Assembly (NCBI GenBank): GCA_024291935.2
Contig: CM044309.1
Location: 186,001 to 250,000, forward strand
DNA length: 64,000 nucleotides
Origin: Okapia johnstoni
Taxonomy: Eukaryota; Chordata; Mammalia; Artiodactyla; Giraffidae
Reading direction: 5' to 3'
Shown here piece after piece: positions 46,898 to 57,359 of the stretch (the stretch's first letter is position 1; each line of letters begins with the position of its first letter). Position numbers and translations under genes: made by a program. The notes under the pieces are model-generated. The model did no database searches, had not been told where the DNA came from, and saw only the letters and a list, made by a program, of their open reading frames with translations.

Positions 46898-47098
46898 GGG
46901 CTTCCCCGGTGGCTCAGTGACGCAGGAGACTCAGGTTCAGTCCCTGGATTGTGAAGATCCCTTGGAGGAGGATATGGCAACCCACTCCAGTATTCTTGTG
47001 TGGAGAATCCCATGGACAGAGGAGTCTGGCGGGCTACAGTCCATGGGGTCACACAGAGTTGGACACAACTGAAGCGACTGAACATGCATGCATGCACA
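46898..47098 (+). mobile_element. Bov-A2 SINE
   Basis: gggcttccccggtggctcag, a short deletion in the head, then gatcccttggaggaggatat and cacaactgaagcgactgaac. Confidence 0.92.
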
Positions 47099-47124
47099 TT
47101 CTATAAAATGACTTTTATTCTTAC

Positions 47125-47225
47125 CTCTACTTAGCTACCCTTTAAAGTCAAATTCAAATGCCACCTACTCCAAGAAGCATCCCTGGATTGTCACTTCTGC
47201 AACACTCACCCCTCCTCCAGCCAGA
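47125..47225 (+). mobile_element. L2 LINE fragment
   Basis: caaattcaaatgccacctac, tccaagaagcatccctggat and cactcacccctcctccag follow the L2 3' region. Confidence 0.7.
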
Positions 47226-48448
47226 AGGATAATAATGCAGTCAATGGAGAATTGTCAAACGATCTTGGGTGTGATACTTGAGTTTCCCACTATCAATAAG
47301 TATAATTCAGCAATATACAAAGCTAAGCAGAGTTCCAGCTTCTACAAAAACATACTCGGAGATAAAAAAAAAATTCAGTAACATCAGAAGAGGTCTATTT
47401 ATTCCAGTTTTTAGACAGCTTAAACCTGTCCCGCTGAATTTTCTGCCTTTGTTCATAGGTATGTCTGTGCTCCTTTTTAAATGGTATTCCTTAAAATACA
47501 CTGTTCGTGAATAATCTTTCTTCTTCTGTCTGCAACCTGTGCTAACAGGTTTGCAGCAACCAGGGAGCTGTTTTCTCCCAATTGCATTTATATTCAGTGA
47601 AAATCCTGAAATCTTTTCAAATATGTATTGGTGCTTAATGACATCTTTAATAATGGCTGGTTTTAATATCTACGATTGGATCTCCCAATATATGCCCGTA
47701 TTGCTTGCATCTGGGTATGTTTGGTCTGCTTATTAAATTGTTGTGAACCTAACCTGTCACTCAAACTCCTAGATCCATTTTTCTGATGAGCTCCTCCAGG
47801 GTCCTTTCTTCTTGTTGCAGCTCACTCTGCTTTATGCCATCGCTTAAATACTTGTTTTATGCCGCTGCGTTAGGTGGGGTTCCGGAGAAGCAGATCCTCT
47901 GTCTGGAGGATGGAGCCGTGGGCCGGCAGTCTCTCGGGCTTGATGACTTCTGATGTCCAAGTACAGTGTTCAGAGCAGGAGAGCAGCTCAGAGTGGTTCT
48001 CAGCAACACACGGCAGCTAGGATACAGGTCCTGCAGAAAGGGGTCTGCTGGCACACAACAGCGTCCACGACAGTGCCCTGTGACTTTGTAACTCTTACGT
48101 ATGGAAACCACGTAATGTTTGTTCCTGCCGTCTCTAGGAACCTGACTCCATGTCTCCTACAGGGAAGGCACTAGTTAGTGCAACTGAATCTCCCAAGATC
48201 TGGAGGAACTGCCCCTTGGGTTTGCCACCCGTTTTAATCCACTGCCATTTGTAATACCAGATACCATTAAGGGACTTAGCCAGGCCCCTCCCCAGGCCCC
48301 AAGCAGCAGAGAACCAGGCTGTGTGAATGGCAGAAAGAAGGATATAGAAGTTTATATTGCATGTTTCAAGAATCCAGTTGCCTTGTCAACTCAAATGCTC
48401 TCTAAGGACCGAGTGCTTAAATTCAGAATCAGCAAATAACACCCTGAT
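47226..48448. other. Unique intronic DNA
   Basis: About 1.2 kb without a recognised element. Short AT-rich frames only. Confidence 0.45.
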
Positions 48449-48658
48449 GTGTGCTTAGTCCTTAGTCATGTCCAGCTTTTTGCGACCCTTTGGATTGTAG
48501 CCCACCAGGCTCCTCTGTCCATGAAATTTTCCTGGCAAGAATCCTGGACTGGGTTTCCATTTCCTTCTTCAGGGATCTTCCTGATCCAGGGATGGAACTC
48601 AGGTCTCCTGTGTTGCAGGCAGATTCTTTAAACAAGAGGGAAGCCACCAGGGAAGCCC
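48449..48658 (-). mobile_element. Bov-A2 SINE
   Basis: cttagtcatgtccagctttt, cctggcaagaatcctggact and gccaccagggaagcccc. Near-duplicates aataacacc and agtaacacc flank it. Confidence 0.93.
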
Positions 48659-49607
48659 CAAGTAACACCTTAAGATCAAGTAAACATATCAGAGACCAGA
48701 ATTTCAGTCTGCTCCACTCAGCTCTTAAACGATTTTGTTTCTTTAAATTTTAAAACACAGTATATAACACAGAGGCCAAACATGAAAATGATATAAAAGA
48801 GTAATAAATGAATAATAAAGGTCTATTTCGCCATTATCTTGACTTCCATATCCACTCCCAGAGCTAACTACCATTAACGTTTTCTTAGATTTCTATCCAT
48901 TGATTGTAGTAGCTACAGAAGCATATATATCTGTGATTGTATACACGAATGATTATAGTATATGAACTGTTCTCTATAGCTTTTTTTTTAATATGGATAG
49001 AGATCTTATAGGCTTCTCTACATCAAGACATCTGTGTCTATCCATTTTTAAGTGAACGTAAAGGTGTCTTACAATTTCTTTAATCTGTTCTCTTTTATTG
49101 GACATTTAGGTTGTTCCTAGTTTTCAGCTCTTACAAGTAATATTTTTGCCATCATAGCTTTTTACCAGTACAGAATAAGTGTTTTTCTGTGTGTTTCTTT
49201 ACAAACATGTTCTCAGCACTGTTTTTTGAAAAGATTGTCCTTGCTTCCCAACAGAATAATGGTAATGTGGACGGTCAATGTGGGCACCAGATACCCTACA
49301 TCTGTACTGAATAATTGTGTGTTTCTTTTGCCTCAGATATGCTTTCTCACTCTCTGTTCATCTGTTTTCCAGCCTCTTCCCCAGAATCCACCTCATAATC
49401 AGAAAAGATAGATGTTGTCATAATGGAAAAAAGCTGAGAGTCATTCTCAAGTTCAGGTCATCTTAATGGCAGGTTCTGAAAACCAAGTTGGCACCTAATT
49501 TAAGGGACAGACAACCATTATCCGGGGAATGTAAGAGGGCCCTGTGCGGAGCTGGTCTAGCGCTCTCCGAAAGCCGCAGGCCACCGGGACCCTCAGCGCT
49601 GACCCGA
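48659..49607. other. Intronic DNA upstream of exon 2
   Basis: AT-rich and possibly an old L1-like remnant at 48760-49180 (worn, unassigned). GC rises from about 49540 toward the exon. Confidence 0.4.
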
Positions 49608-49888
49608 GGCTCACTGTCCCCTTTCTGCTTGCAGTGAAGTACATGCGCGAGGCCACCCCCTATGTGACCAAGGGCTTGGCTCACTGTCCCCTCTCTGCTT
49701 GCAGTGAAGTACATGTGCGAGGCCACCCCCTACGTGACCAAGGGCTCAGCTCACTGTCCCCTCTCTGCTTGCAGTGAAGTACATGCGCGAGGCCACCCCC
49801 TACGTGACCAAGGGCTCGGCTCACTGTCCCCTCTCTGCTTGCAGTGAAGTACATGCGCGAGGCCACCCCCTACGTGACCAAGGGCTCG
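49608..49888 (+). repeat. Four-copy 70-bp tandem repeat spanning the SNTB1 exon 2 splice acceptor
   Basis: The units begin near 49611, 49681, 49751 and 49821. Each has a branch-like ctcac, a pyrimidine tract, TTGCAG and then the first 44 nt of the exon. Acceptor AGs end at 49634, 49704, 49774 and 49844. Copies 3 and 4 are identical over the unit; copy 1 carries ctttctg for ctctctg, tat for tac and cttg for ctcg; copy 2 carries atgtgcg for atgcgcg and ctca for ctcg. The copies were therefore diverging before this assembly was made. The last copy continues into the intact exon, so the upstream three are the extra ones. Confidence 0.95.
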
Positions 49889-50061
49889 CCGGTGTCCGAG
49901 ATCGGCTGGGAGACCCCGCCGCCCGAGTCCCCTCGGCTCGGGGCCGGCGCCCCGGACCCCCTGGCATCGCAGCCGCCGTCCTTCCACCGAGACCGCAGGA
50001 GCATCCCGCTCAGGATGTGCTTCGTCACCCGCAGCCTGGCGCTGGCCGACCCGGAGAGCAG
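49845..50061 (+). CDS. SNTB1: Beta-1-syntrophin, internal coding exon (exon 2)
   Basis: Syntrophins are membrane-associated adaptors of the dystrophin complex; their PDZ domain binds channel and receptor tails and their PH domains bind lipid. The frame here holds 71 whole codons. It starts KYMREATPYV (end of the PDZ domain), continues through GSPVSEIGWETPPPESPRLG (linker) and ends SIPLRMCFVTRSLALADPES (start of the second half of the split PH1 domain). This matches my memory of SNTB1 much better than SNTB2 or SNTA1, which differ in the linker. The exon follows a tract ctctctgcttgcag and ends AG|GTACGC at 50061/50062. The first two bases TG complete a Val codon from the previous exon, and the final AG starts an Arg codon. 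Oddities: the acceptor and exon start are repeated upstream in four 70-bp copies, and T stands where I recall K in human (PYVTKG). The remaining exons lie outside the window. Confidence 0.92.
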
Positions 50062-50239
50062 GTACGCGCGGCCGCCGCCTTGGCCCGAGCGGGTGGGCCC
50101 CTCCGAGCTGCGAGGACCGGGAGCGCGTGTGTGTCAGGCACGGCCTCCCTCCTCCTTTTCCTTCTTCCTTTATCCTCAGAAGGAATCTGTGTGTTAAGCT
50201 CTCGTTCCGGAAAATGTTGAATCGATGGAGTCAGGATCT

Positions 50240-50430
50240 TATGTCTCTTTGCTGGGTCTGCCTCTGCCAGATGCTGGGCCAGTTTCTCAAGCGCTGAGCC
50301 TCAGTTTTGGCATCTGTAAAATGGAAATAATTGAAATCCATACTTCCCTGAGTTATGAAGACTAAATGAGGAAATCCATGTGAAGTACTTAGCCCAGAAG
50401 ACCCTTCCATGAATATAGGCTGTAATGCTA
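50240..50430 (+). mobile_element. MIR SINE
   Basis: gctgagcctcagttttggca, tctgtaaaatggaaataatt and gtgaagtacttagcccagaa. Confidence 0.85.
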
Positions 50431-50461
50431 TCTATTATTGATGGCGGGTGGTAAGAAGCAT

Positions 50462-50668
50462 GGGCTTCCCTAGGGGCTCAGTGGTAAAGAATCCACCTGC
50501 CGTTCGGGAGCTGTGGGAGTGTTCAGTCCCCAGGCGAAGAAGATCCCCTGAAGGAGGGAATGGCAACCCACTCCAGTATTCTTGCCTGGAGAATTCCATG
50601 CCTAGAGGAGCTTGGTGGGCTACAGAGAGTCAGACACGACTGAAGGGACTGAGCACGCATGCACAGTA
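50462..50668 (+). mobile_element. Bov-A2 SINE
   Basis: gggcttccctaggggctcag, gaagatcccctgaaggaggg and gagtcagacacgactgaagg. A small deletion near the end removes part of the usual box. Confidence 0.93.
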
Positions 50669-51919
50669 ACAAGCATATTGGCCTCTCTGGGCACTGGTGC
50701 CCCCAACTGTGCCCTTGGAGGGTTCAGGGAGAGGATCTTCAATGCTGTTTTCTGCTCTGAACCTCTGTTTATTCTCAAGGGAGGAAATGGAGTGGTTTTG
50801 ATCCAAGTCTAGGGTGCTGTTTCCCAAAGTCTGTACGTGACTTCTTTGTCACAGGTAAGATACATAAACCAATCTATGGCAATCAGAAGGAGTCCAGGCA
50901 AGATGAGCAAATATTTGGGGTCTCTCTTCCCCCCAAAGTCTTCATCTCCTCTGCACAGAAATTGTACATCTGGAATGAAAATAAAAGATGTGTAGAAAGG
51001 AAAGAGGGAAATGGAGCCAGCGAAGGGGAAATCTTGGTGGCCTTTGCATCCACATTTAGATGCTAAAAATAGACAGCTCTCCTGGCCCTTATTTAACATG
51101 TGTGGGACAGCTGTGACCCTCCCGAGGAGGAAGTACTTGGCTAGGTTCAGGGCTGCTGGTGGGGAAAACCCAAAGGAAATAGAAACAAGGAGAAAGTTGT
51201 CTCCTTGGCTCCCAGCTCGGGGCTTTTTGGTTCTCTTCCCTGTGAACTTAGGCTGAGGAAGCTGCCGGCCCTTCTGATCTTCTGACCCCAGCCGGCTGCT
51301 GTCTCCTCGGTCAGTTGTACCTGCACGGGGGTCAGAGATGGGCCTTTGTATGAGACAGCCCAGCCCCTGCAGAAGAGAGTGGAGGAGGCGGGGAGGGCGG
51401 TCCCGAGGTGGTCCCGCCTGCCCTGTCCTCACGCCTGCTCCGTTTCTGCCGCCTTCCCGGGTCTGCAGCAGCGTCCCACGCACTGAGTTTCCTCTTCTCT
51501 GACTTTTTTACCCGCCCAGTCAGAACAAGTCCTTCCTCCCAAGAGTCTGAGGTCTGAGGTCTGAGTTTTCAGATCTGATGAATCCGTAACTTACCCACTG
51601 CTGGTCTTGTGCCAGGCAGCATCCTATTTACTTTAGCCCAGAGACTGCAAAGTGGCCGCCTTCTGGTGGCCTTCCCTTCCCAGCCCACAGTTAGTTATTT
51701 ATTTTTTAATGGTCTATCTAGGGTTGCAAAGAGATCTGTGAATTAGTTGCCACATTGACTAGTTGCGAAATTTCATGTTAAAAAGCCAGATTTCTGCTTT
51801 TCTAGAAAAATTGGAAGATCTAGTGATACCCTTAGGCCTGCATTGCTGCAGGCAGGGCTCTGTAAGAGCCCAGAAAAGACCTCTCCTTTGAAAAGAGAAG
51901 GAGTTCTTCTCATCAGTCC
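50669..51919. other. Unique intronic DNA with an antisense open frame
   Basis: A minus-strand frame at 50809-51483 is open for 224 codons in non-repeat DNA. It contains hydrophobic runs (LLILPGLLLIAIDWFMYL) but no domain I know and no splice or promoter evidence. It is kept as unassigned sequence. Confidence 0.35.
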
Positions 51920-52135
51920 TAATGCCTTACACTTAAGAGATTCAATTAATTACCTGACTGGGTCTTCACATTTTCCACCTAGTCCTTGAACTTGTAACCA
52001 CGCTTAGATACCTCTGAGTCTGTCATCATCCCCATTCTACATATAAAGATAACTAAGGCTCGGGGCTTATATACATCCCTATCTTCATAACTAGTATATG
52101 ATACAACTGGGCTTTCTTCTTGTTCCCATAGAATG
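51920..52135 (-). mobile_element. MIR/L2-like old SINE fragment
   Basis: catccccattctacatataa followed by agataactaaggctcgggg resembles the reversed MIR core. Confidence 0.6.
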
Positions 52136-52327
52136 GGTGACAGTGTTCGTTACCAGAAGAATACAGAGACTAGAAAACTTGGGCCGTCATAGAAGGGGTT
52201 GATGCGCTGGGGAGAGAGCTTGAGACAGTCTAGGGTTCCTTTCAGCTGTGGACTTCCATGCTATCACATTTCTCCCAAGCATTTAGTTACCTTTTAAAGA
52301 ATCTTTGGAGAGACATCAGGCTTTAGT

Positions 52328-52492
52328 TCAAAAAGTTTATCTTATTGGAGTGTAGTTGATTTACAATGTTGTGTTAATTTCTACTCTATAGCAAAGTGGT
52401 TCAGTTGTATTATACACATATACACTCTTTTTAGTATTCTTTTCCATTATGACTTATCAGGATATTGAATATAGTTCCCATTTTTTAAACTT
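52328..52492 (-). mobile_element. L1 3' UTR fragment
   Basis: ttggagtgtagttgatttac, gcaaagtggttcagttgtat and gaatatagttccca are the reversed ruminant L1 end. Confidence 0.85.
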
Positions 52493-52887
52493 TCATGTTG
52501 GTGCTCTTCAAGTTGATCACTGGTAAGTGTATGTAGGGCCTCCTACCTGGTGAGGGAAAGTCTGTCCTCTGGGGTGTGAGAACCAGCAAGGTGTGACTGC
52601 AAACAAAAATCCAGCTAAGCCAGAGGGTCCAGGAGGGGATTTTGGTCCAAACAGATCCAAAACTGCTGATAGTAAATTAACCTTTCACAGTAAATCCGTG
52701 TATCACGTCACCGTGATGTAAACTTTACGTACCTTATAATTTTTTCAATTATACCTCATTAAAACTGAAAAAAAAAAAGACTAGGTGACCCTGTTGAATA
52801 AGAAAAGAAAAGAAAAAAGCTACAAATACTTTGTGAAACTCCAGTCACGTGCTAGGCAGAGTATAATATACCATTCAAAAATATGAA
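52493..52887. other. Unique intronic DNA
   Basis: Contains an A-run at 52769-52780. No element was recognised. Confidence 0.4.
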
Positions 52888-53024
52888 CTTTGCAAGACTT
52901 TCTTGGTAATTCAGTGGTTAAGGCTTTGAGCTTCCAATGCAGGAAATTCGGGTTCAATCCCTGGTCTGGGAACTAAGATCATGCATGCCGTGTGGCACAG
53001 TCAAAACAATTTTTAAAAAGAAAT
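52888..53024 (+). mobile_element. Bov-tA-type SINE
   Basis: gactttcttggtaattcagt, tcaatccctggtctgggaac and gtgtggcacagtcaaaacaa. Confidence 0.9.
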
Positions 53025-53049
53025 ATGGTATAGGGCTGGGCAGATTATA

Positions 53050-53690
53050 CAAGGCTAATGCAAACTAACAGCGAAAACAAACAAACAAAAAACCCATCAA
53101 TTTATCTTGATTTATGACAGGGTAAAGTGCAGACTGAAAATGCACAAAACAAGACAAAGAAGGACTGATTTATGCTTAAGATCAGAGTTCACAAGGAATA
53201 GATTTTTCATCAGTTATGAATGCACATCAAGTAATATAGCAGCAACGTCTATAGCAAAATCTGCATAAAATGCAAGAAGAAACAGAAGCACACTAATATT
53301 AAGTAGTTCAACATACTACTCACAACCCAAGACAGGGCAGTTGGGCAGAAGATAAATAAAGGTACAAAAGACCCAGCCGGCATAATTAAGGGAGGTCTGG
53401 GTACATCACAATCTTTGTGTCCTGATAACAAAGAATACAATTTTCTTTCCAATCCACATAGAACAATCTCCAAATTAACCATAGATTAAGTCACCAAAAA
53501 TTCTGAAAGTTCCATAAGGCAGAAATAATACAGACAACATCCCCTAATGACTGTGCAATAAAACTAGTAAGTCAGTAACAAAACCAAAGTCCAGAAAGCC
53601 TTTCTTCGTGGATTTTTCAAAAGCTCTCTCTGAGATAAACAACTCTTAGGTTAACAGGGAGATAGAAACTGAAAGTGTAGCTTTTTAGAA
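53050..53690 (+). mobile_element. Old L1 ORF2 (endonuclease region) fragment
   Basis: Words such as caatccacatagaacaatct followed by ccaaattaaccatagattaa and gcaataaaactagtaagtca match the L1 ORF2 stretch in the correct order. It is worn and has stops throughout. Confidence 0.65.
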
Positions 53691-53759
53691 AGTGATGAAA
53701 ATAATGCACATATTAAATATAGAAGGGAGAGAAGGAAAAAGAGAGGGTGTTGACTTGTA

Positions 53760-54190
53760 TCAGCTAACTCTGTGGTGGCATCTTAGCTCCATCACTTATG
53801 TGTGAATTTAAGTATCTCATTTAATCCAAATAACCTTAGGTCTTAGGTACTCTAATCTGTATTTTAGATGCCTGTGCTTGCTTAGTCGTGTCCGACTCTT
53901 TGCAACCCCCTGGACTGTAGCCTGCCAGGCTCCATGGAATTTTCCAGGCAAGAATACTGGAGTGGGTTGCCATTTTCTTCTCCAGAGGACCTTCCCGACC
54001 CGGGGATCGAACCCGCGGCTCCTGCATTGGCAGGTGGATTCTTTACCACTGAGTCACCTGGGAGGCCAATCTCTATTTCACAGACAGTGAAATTTAGTTC
54101 AGAAACAAGAACTGAAGCCAACAGGAAAGCTGGAATTCAGACCCAGGCCTGGCTGACACAAGCTCAGTTTCTTAATCAAGATGCCCCGTT
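53760..54190 (-). mobile_element. MIR SINE, split by Bov-A2
   Basis: catttaatccaaataacctt before the SINE; cagacagtgaaatttagttc and ggaattcagacccaggcctg after it. Confidence 0.75.
53867..54067 (-). mobile_element. Bov-A2 SINE nested in MIR
   Basis: gcttagtcgtgtccgactct to gagtcacctgggaggcc. Near-identical aatct(g/c)tattt lies at 53854 and 54068. Confidence 0.93.
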
Positions 54191-54579
54191 GCTTCCAGTT
54201 TTTAGCGCCTGACAGAACAGCTCAGCTGAACTGTAAGCACCATGACCAGGAATTAACGGTTTCCTGGCTGCTAAAACCTCAGCTTCTTGGGGCTAATCCC
54301 CTCGGTTGGTGACACACAGCTACTTAGAGTTTGCATTAAAAGCTCTAATGTTCAATTTCTCAAATCAGAACAGCCTTAGAACAGCAGGTAGCATTGCTGC
54401 TCTTTCCGTGAAAAAGGTCAGCCAGCAGGCATTGAATCCACAAGAATATGTCACTGCTCGTGCTGCTTACCGAAGATCACAATAGCTTTTTCTCTTTGAA
54501 TTCCACCTCTTAGATATCTCTTGTGTTTCATGGTCCCCTCTTTGCCCTCATGGCCACTGCCCTCATCCAGGCCCAGACT

Positions 54580-54785
54580 GTTCCACATCCTCGAGACCAG
54601 AAACCTCCAGCCTCTGGGCTAAGGATCTGCAGCAGCGTCCGATGAGACACAAAGTGCGCAGCAAATGCAAAGCACTTGAACCACCCTGAGACCATCCTGC
54701 CCCACCCCTGGTCCGTGGAAGAGCTGTGCTCCATGGAGCCGGCCCCTGGGGCCGGAAGATTGGGCACCGCTGGTCTACACTATTT
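54580..54785 (+). mobile_element. Old hAT-type DNA transposon fragment
   Basis: gtccgtggaagagctgtgct, ccatggagccggcccctggg and gattgggcaccgctgg are typical of an old non-autonomous mammalian element. The subfamily is uncertain. Confidence 0.5.
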
Positions 54786-54802
54786 GGGCAGATTTTTACT
54801 AG

Positions 54803-54992
54803 ATGCTCCCCTGGTGTCTTGGATGGTAAAGAATCTGCCTGCAATGCAGGAGACCTGGTTTCAATCCCTGGGTGAGGAAGATCCCCTGGAGGAGCGAATG
54901 ATGACCCACTCCAGTGTTCTTGCCCGGAGAATCCCATGGACAGAGGAGCCTGGTGAGCTACAGTCCATGTGGTCACAGAAGAGTTGGACATA
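54803..54992 (+). mobile_element. Bov-A2 SINE
   Basis: gctcccctggtgtcttggat, ggaagatcccctggaggagc and cagaagagttggacataaca. Confidence 0.92.
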
Positions 54993-55979
54993 ACAGCATA
55001 AAACACTTTGACTACTTTTCGAGTTTCTGGTTTGCCCTCTGTCATCCCAGATGTCTACCCTGCTCACAGCCAGCCAAGGGAGTGTGAAACATTCAGAATT
55101 TGTCCATTTGGTCAAAACGGCTTCCTGTCGCCTTCTCTAGTACTGAAGCTTCTCAGCACTGCGATTCTGCGTCCCTCCTCACTGTCCAGCTCTGCGGCCC
55201 CTCATCATTTATGCCCAGGAGCCCTTAAACACCCGTGCCTGCCCTGCACTCGCCTCCCTGACAGCTTCCGAGCCACCCTTCAGCCTCGCCCATATGCCTT
55301 GTGTGTAGATCCGATCATGATAGCGTCCTTTATAGTGACTTAACGGTTTTTGTTTCTAACATGATTACCCAGTTCCTAAAGCCAGAAGACCCTTGAGGTC
55401 TGGGATGCCCCGGGCTTTTATTTTAATATCCCAGCTTTCTAAAAATTGTTATGAAGAAAGATAAGCAGCAGAGGACATGGAGGGAAATGTTAACAGGAGG
55501 TACATCTGAGGACTCATATATTCTTGGCACCATTGCTCATTTTCCATGTTTTCTGTAAATTTGAAATTATTTCTTAAAATAAAGTTAAAGACCTGCACAC
55601 TGCCAAAAAAACTCAGCTTTCTAGAACATTGCTTGATACAAAGAAGGCATTCAAAAATATATGATATGTTAATAGCTGATAAACGTCATATTTATCTGCC
55701 CATTTGGGGTATTCTTACCTTTTCGGAAAGTTCTTTTTAAAAAATCTCTCACTAAATAGTCTTGGGAATAAGAGGAAAAACACAGTTCTATGCTGCCAGG
55801 CCCAGCAAACTTAAATCCAGAGAATTAATTAACCAAGCCCATCACTGGGTTAAAAGCAGACGAACCAGTAGGGAGGGTGGGGTACAGAACTTCGGTCATG
55901 ACTGTGTGCAATATTAACAGTGACAGACCCTACAGTAGGTCTTCATGGTTAAACTGTGGAGCAAGGCACACAGTAGTTT
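54993..55979. other. Unique intronic DNA
   Basis: About 1 kb without an assignable element. Confidence 0.4.
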
Positions 55980-56216
55980 TGTTTAAAGATTTATCTATGT
56001 GTGTGTCTGTGGTGGGTCTTCCTAGCTGCATGCGTGCTTTCTCTAGTTGCAGTGGGCGTGGGCTCCCCACTGCGGTGCCTCTCGTGGGGCGTGGGCTGTC
56101 GGTGTGCAGCCTTCAGTAGCTGCTCATGGGCTTAGTCGTGTGTGTGATCTTCCCGGACCAGGGATCGAGCCGCATTGCAAGGTAGATTCAGAACCACTGG
56201 GCCGCCACGGAAGCCC
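55980..56216 (-). mobile_element. Bov-tA-type SINE, long form
   Basis: gtctgtggtgggtcttccta, cttcccggaccagggatcga and cactgggccgccacggaag. Confidence 0.85.
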
Positions 56217-56835
56217 AAAGCACACACTCTTTTTGTGAAAAACAGTGTACATCTCTGTTTACAACAGTGTACACACAAGTGAAAAATTCACAGAAATCAT
56301 TACTGTGGTCTCAAATGGAAGCGCTCCACTCAGCACGCCATGGTTCAGAGTGTGTGGTCTGATAAATTCTGTAGTGCGCATGGATGTGTTCCCTCAATGA
56401 TGTCACTGCAGTCCAGCATCCAGACTTCAGCCACGGAGAATCAGAAACGTCACTAGAGACACAGTGGACCCATCTCCAATGTCAAGGGGTGGATACATGT
56501 TAACCGAACAAGTCAGGATTCACTTCTAACAGGCAGTACGGTTGTCAAGCAGATGGAAACGCTTGTATAAGAGGATACCTGTGTCCCCATGAGGGGCGGG
56601 CTGTGTTGGAAGACCAGTGTAATAATAAGCAGGATACCAGAACTCCAGGTAACAAAAACACGGAGGACTTTCAAGTCAGCCTGAGCAGTGCATTCTTTCC
56701 GCACAGGCCAGCTCTGTGAGAAACTCAGTGGTCACCAAGGTTATCAAGACAAGATATGCCAGTTGACCTTAAGAAATGTATTTTAGATGAGGAAGCTGGA
56801 AGCCATGCCTTCCCAGATCCAAAGGTCTTTGCCAA
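56217..56835. other. Unique intronic DNA
   Basis: No element was recognised. Confidence 0.4.
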
Positions 56836-56957
56836 GTGTCAGTTGCTCAGTCATGCCTGTCTCTTTGCGACCCCATGGACTATAGCCCACCAGGCTCTCA
56901 TCCGTGGGATTCTCCAGGCAGGAATACTGGAGTGGGCTGCCCTTTCCTCCTCCAGGG
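56836..56957 (-). mobile_element. Bov-A SINE fragment
   Basis: gttgctcagtcatgcctgtc to gggctgccctttcctcctcc. The head half is missing. Confidence 0.9.
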
Positions 56958-57359
56958 TGGCCGTTGTATTAGTCTCTGCTCCACCGGGACTCCTGTGTCC
57001 TCGGGTCTGTGTAAAGGGGCCAGGTTCCCCGAGTGGCTCTCCCTTGCCCTCTGAGTCGCACATGGTCTTACTCCTGATGGATCAGAATAGTGGACTGAGT
57101 TTTTCTTATCAAATTAAATCATTTTCCAGTCCTGGAGCCCTGAAGTTGCTCCCTTATCCCCTTGTTCAGAGTTTTAGGTGATGCCAGATACTTCAGTTAT
57201 ACATTAATAAACAGGTGGTCTTTCAGTGGCTCCCCCGCAACAGAAGAGTCATCATTTTACTGGTTTAGCCTTATTTTCTCCTTTTCCCACATTAATGTCC
57301 CCCTCCACCCTCAGAGCTTAGGTAAGATTCTCAGCTGTACTCTTTACACTCAGAAGATG
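56958..57359. other. Unique intronic DNA
   Basis: No element was recognised. Confidence 0.4.

Larger units (their letters stand above)
1..49844 (+). other. SNTB1: SNTB1 intron 1 (3' part), inferred
   Basis: No convincing exon was found upstream of the repeated acceptor at 49845. Since the exon is internal and on the + strand, this stretch is read as intron 1, whose start lies outside the window. It consists of interspersed repeats separated by unique DNA. Open frames here are either inside transposons and minisatellites or short and without recognisable domains. Confidence 0.75.

Noticed and set aside
49544..49777. Extension of exon 2 upstream as a longer coding exon
   Set aside because: The frame ends in TGA at 49775-49777, before the true exon, so it cannot join to the syntrophin frame.
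49774..50220. 148-codon frame overlapping exon 2
   Set aside because: It is the exon read in the frame that would follow from using acceptor 3. The normal syntrophin frame is the other one.
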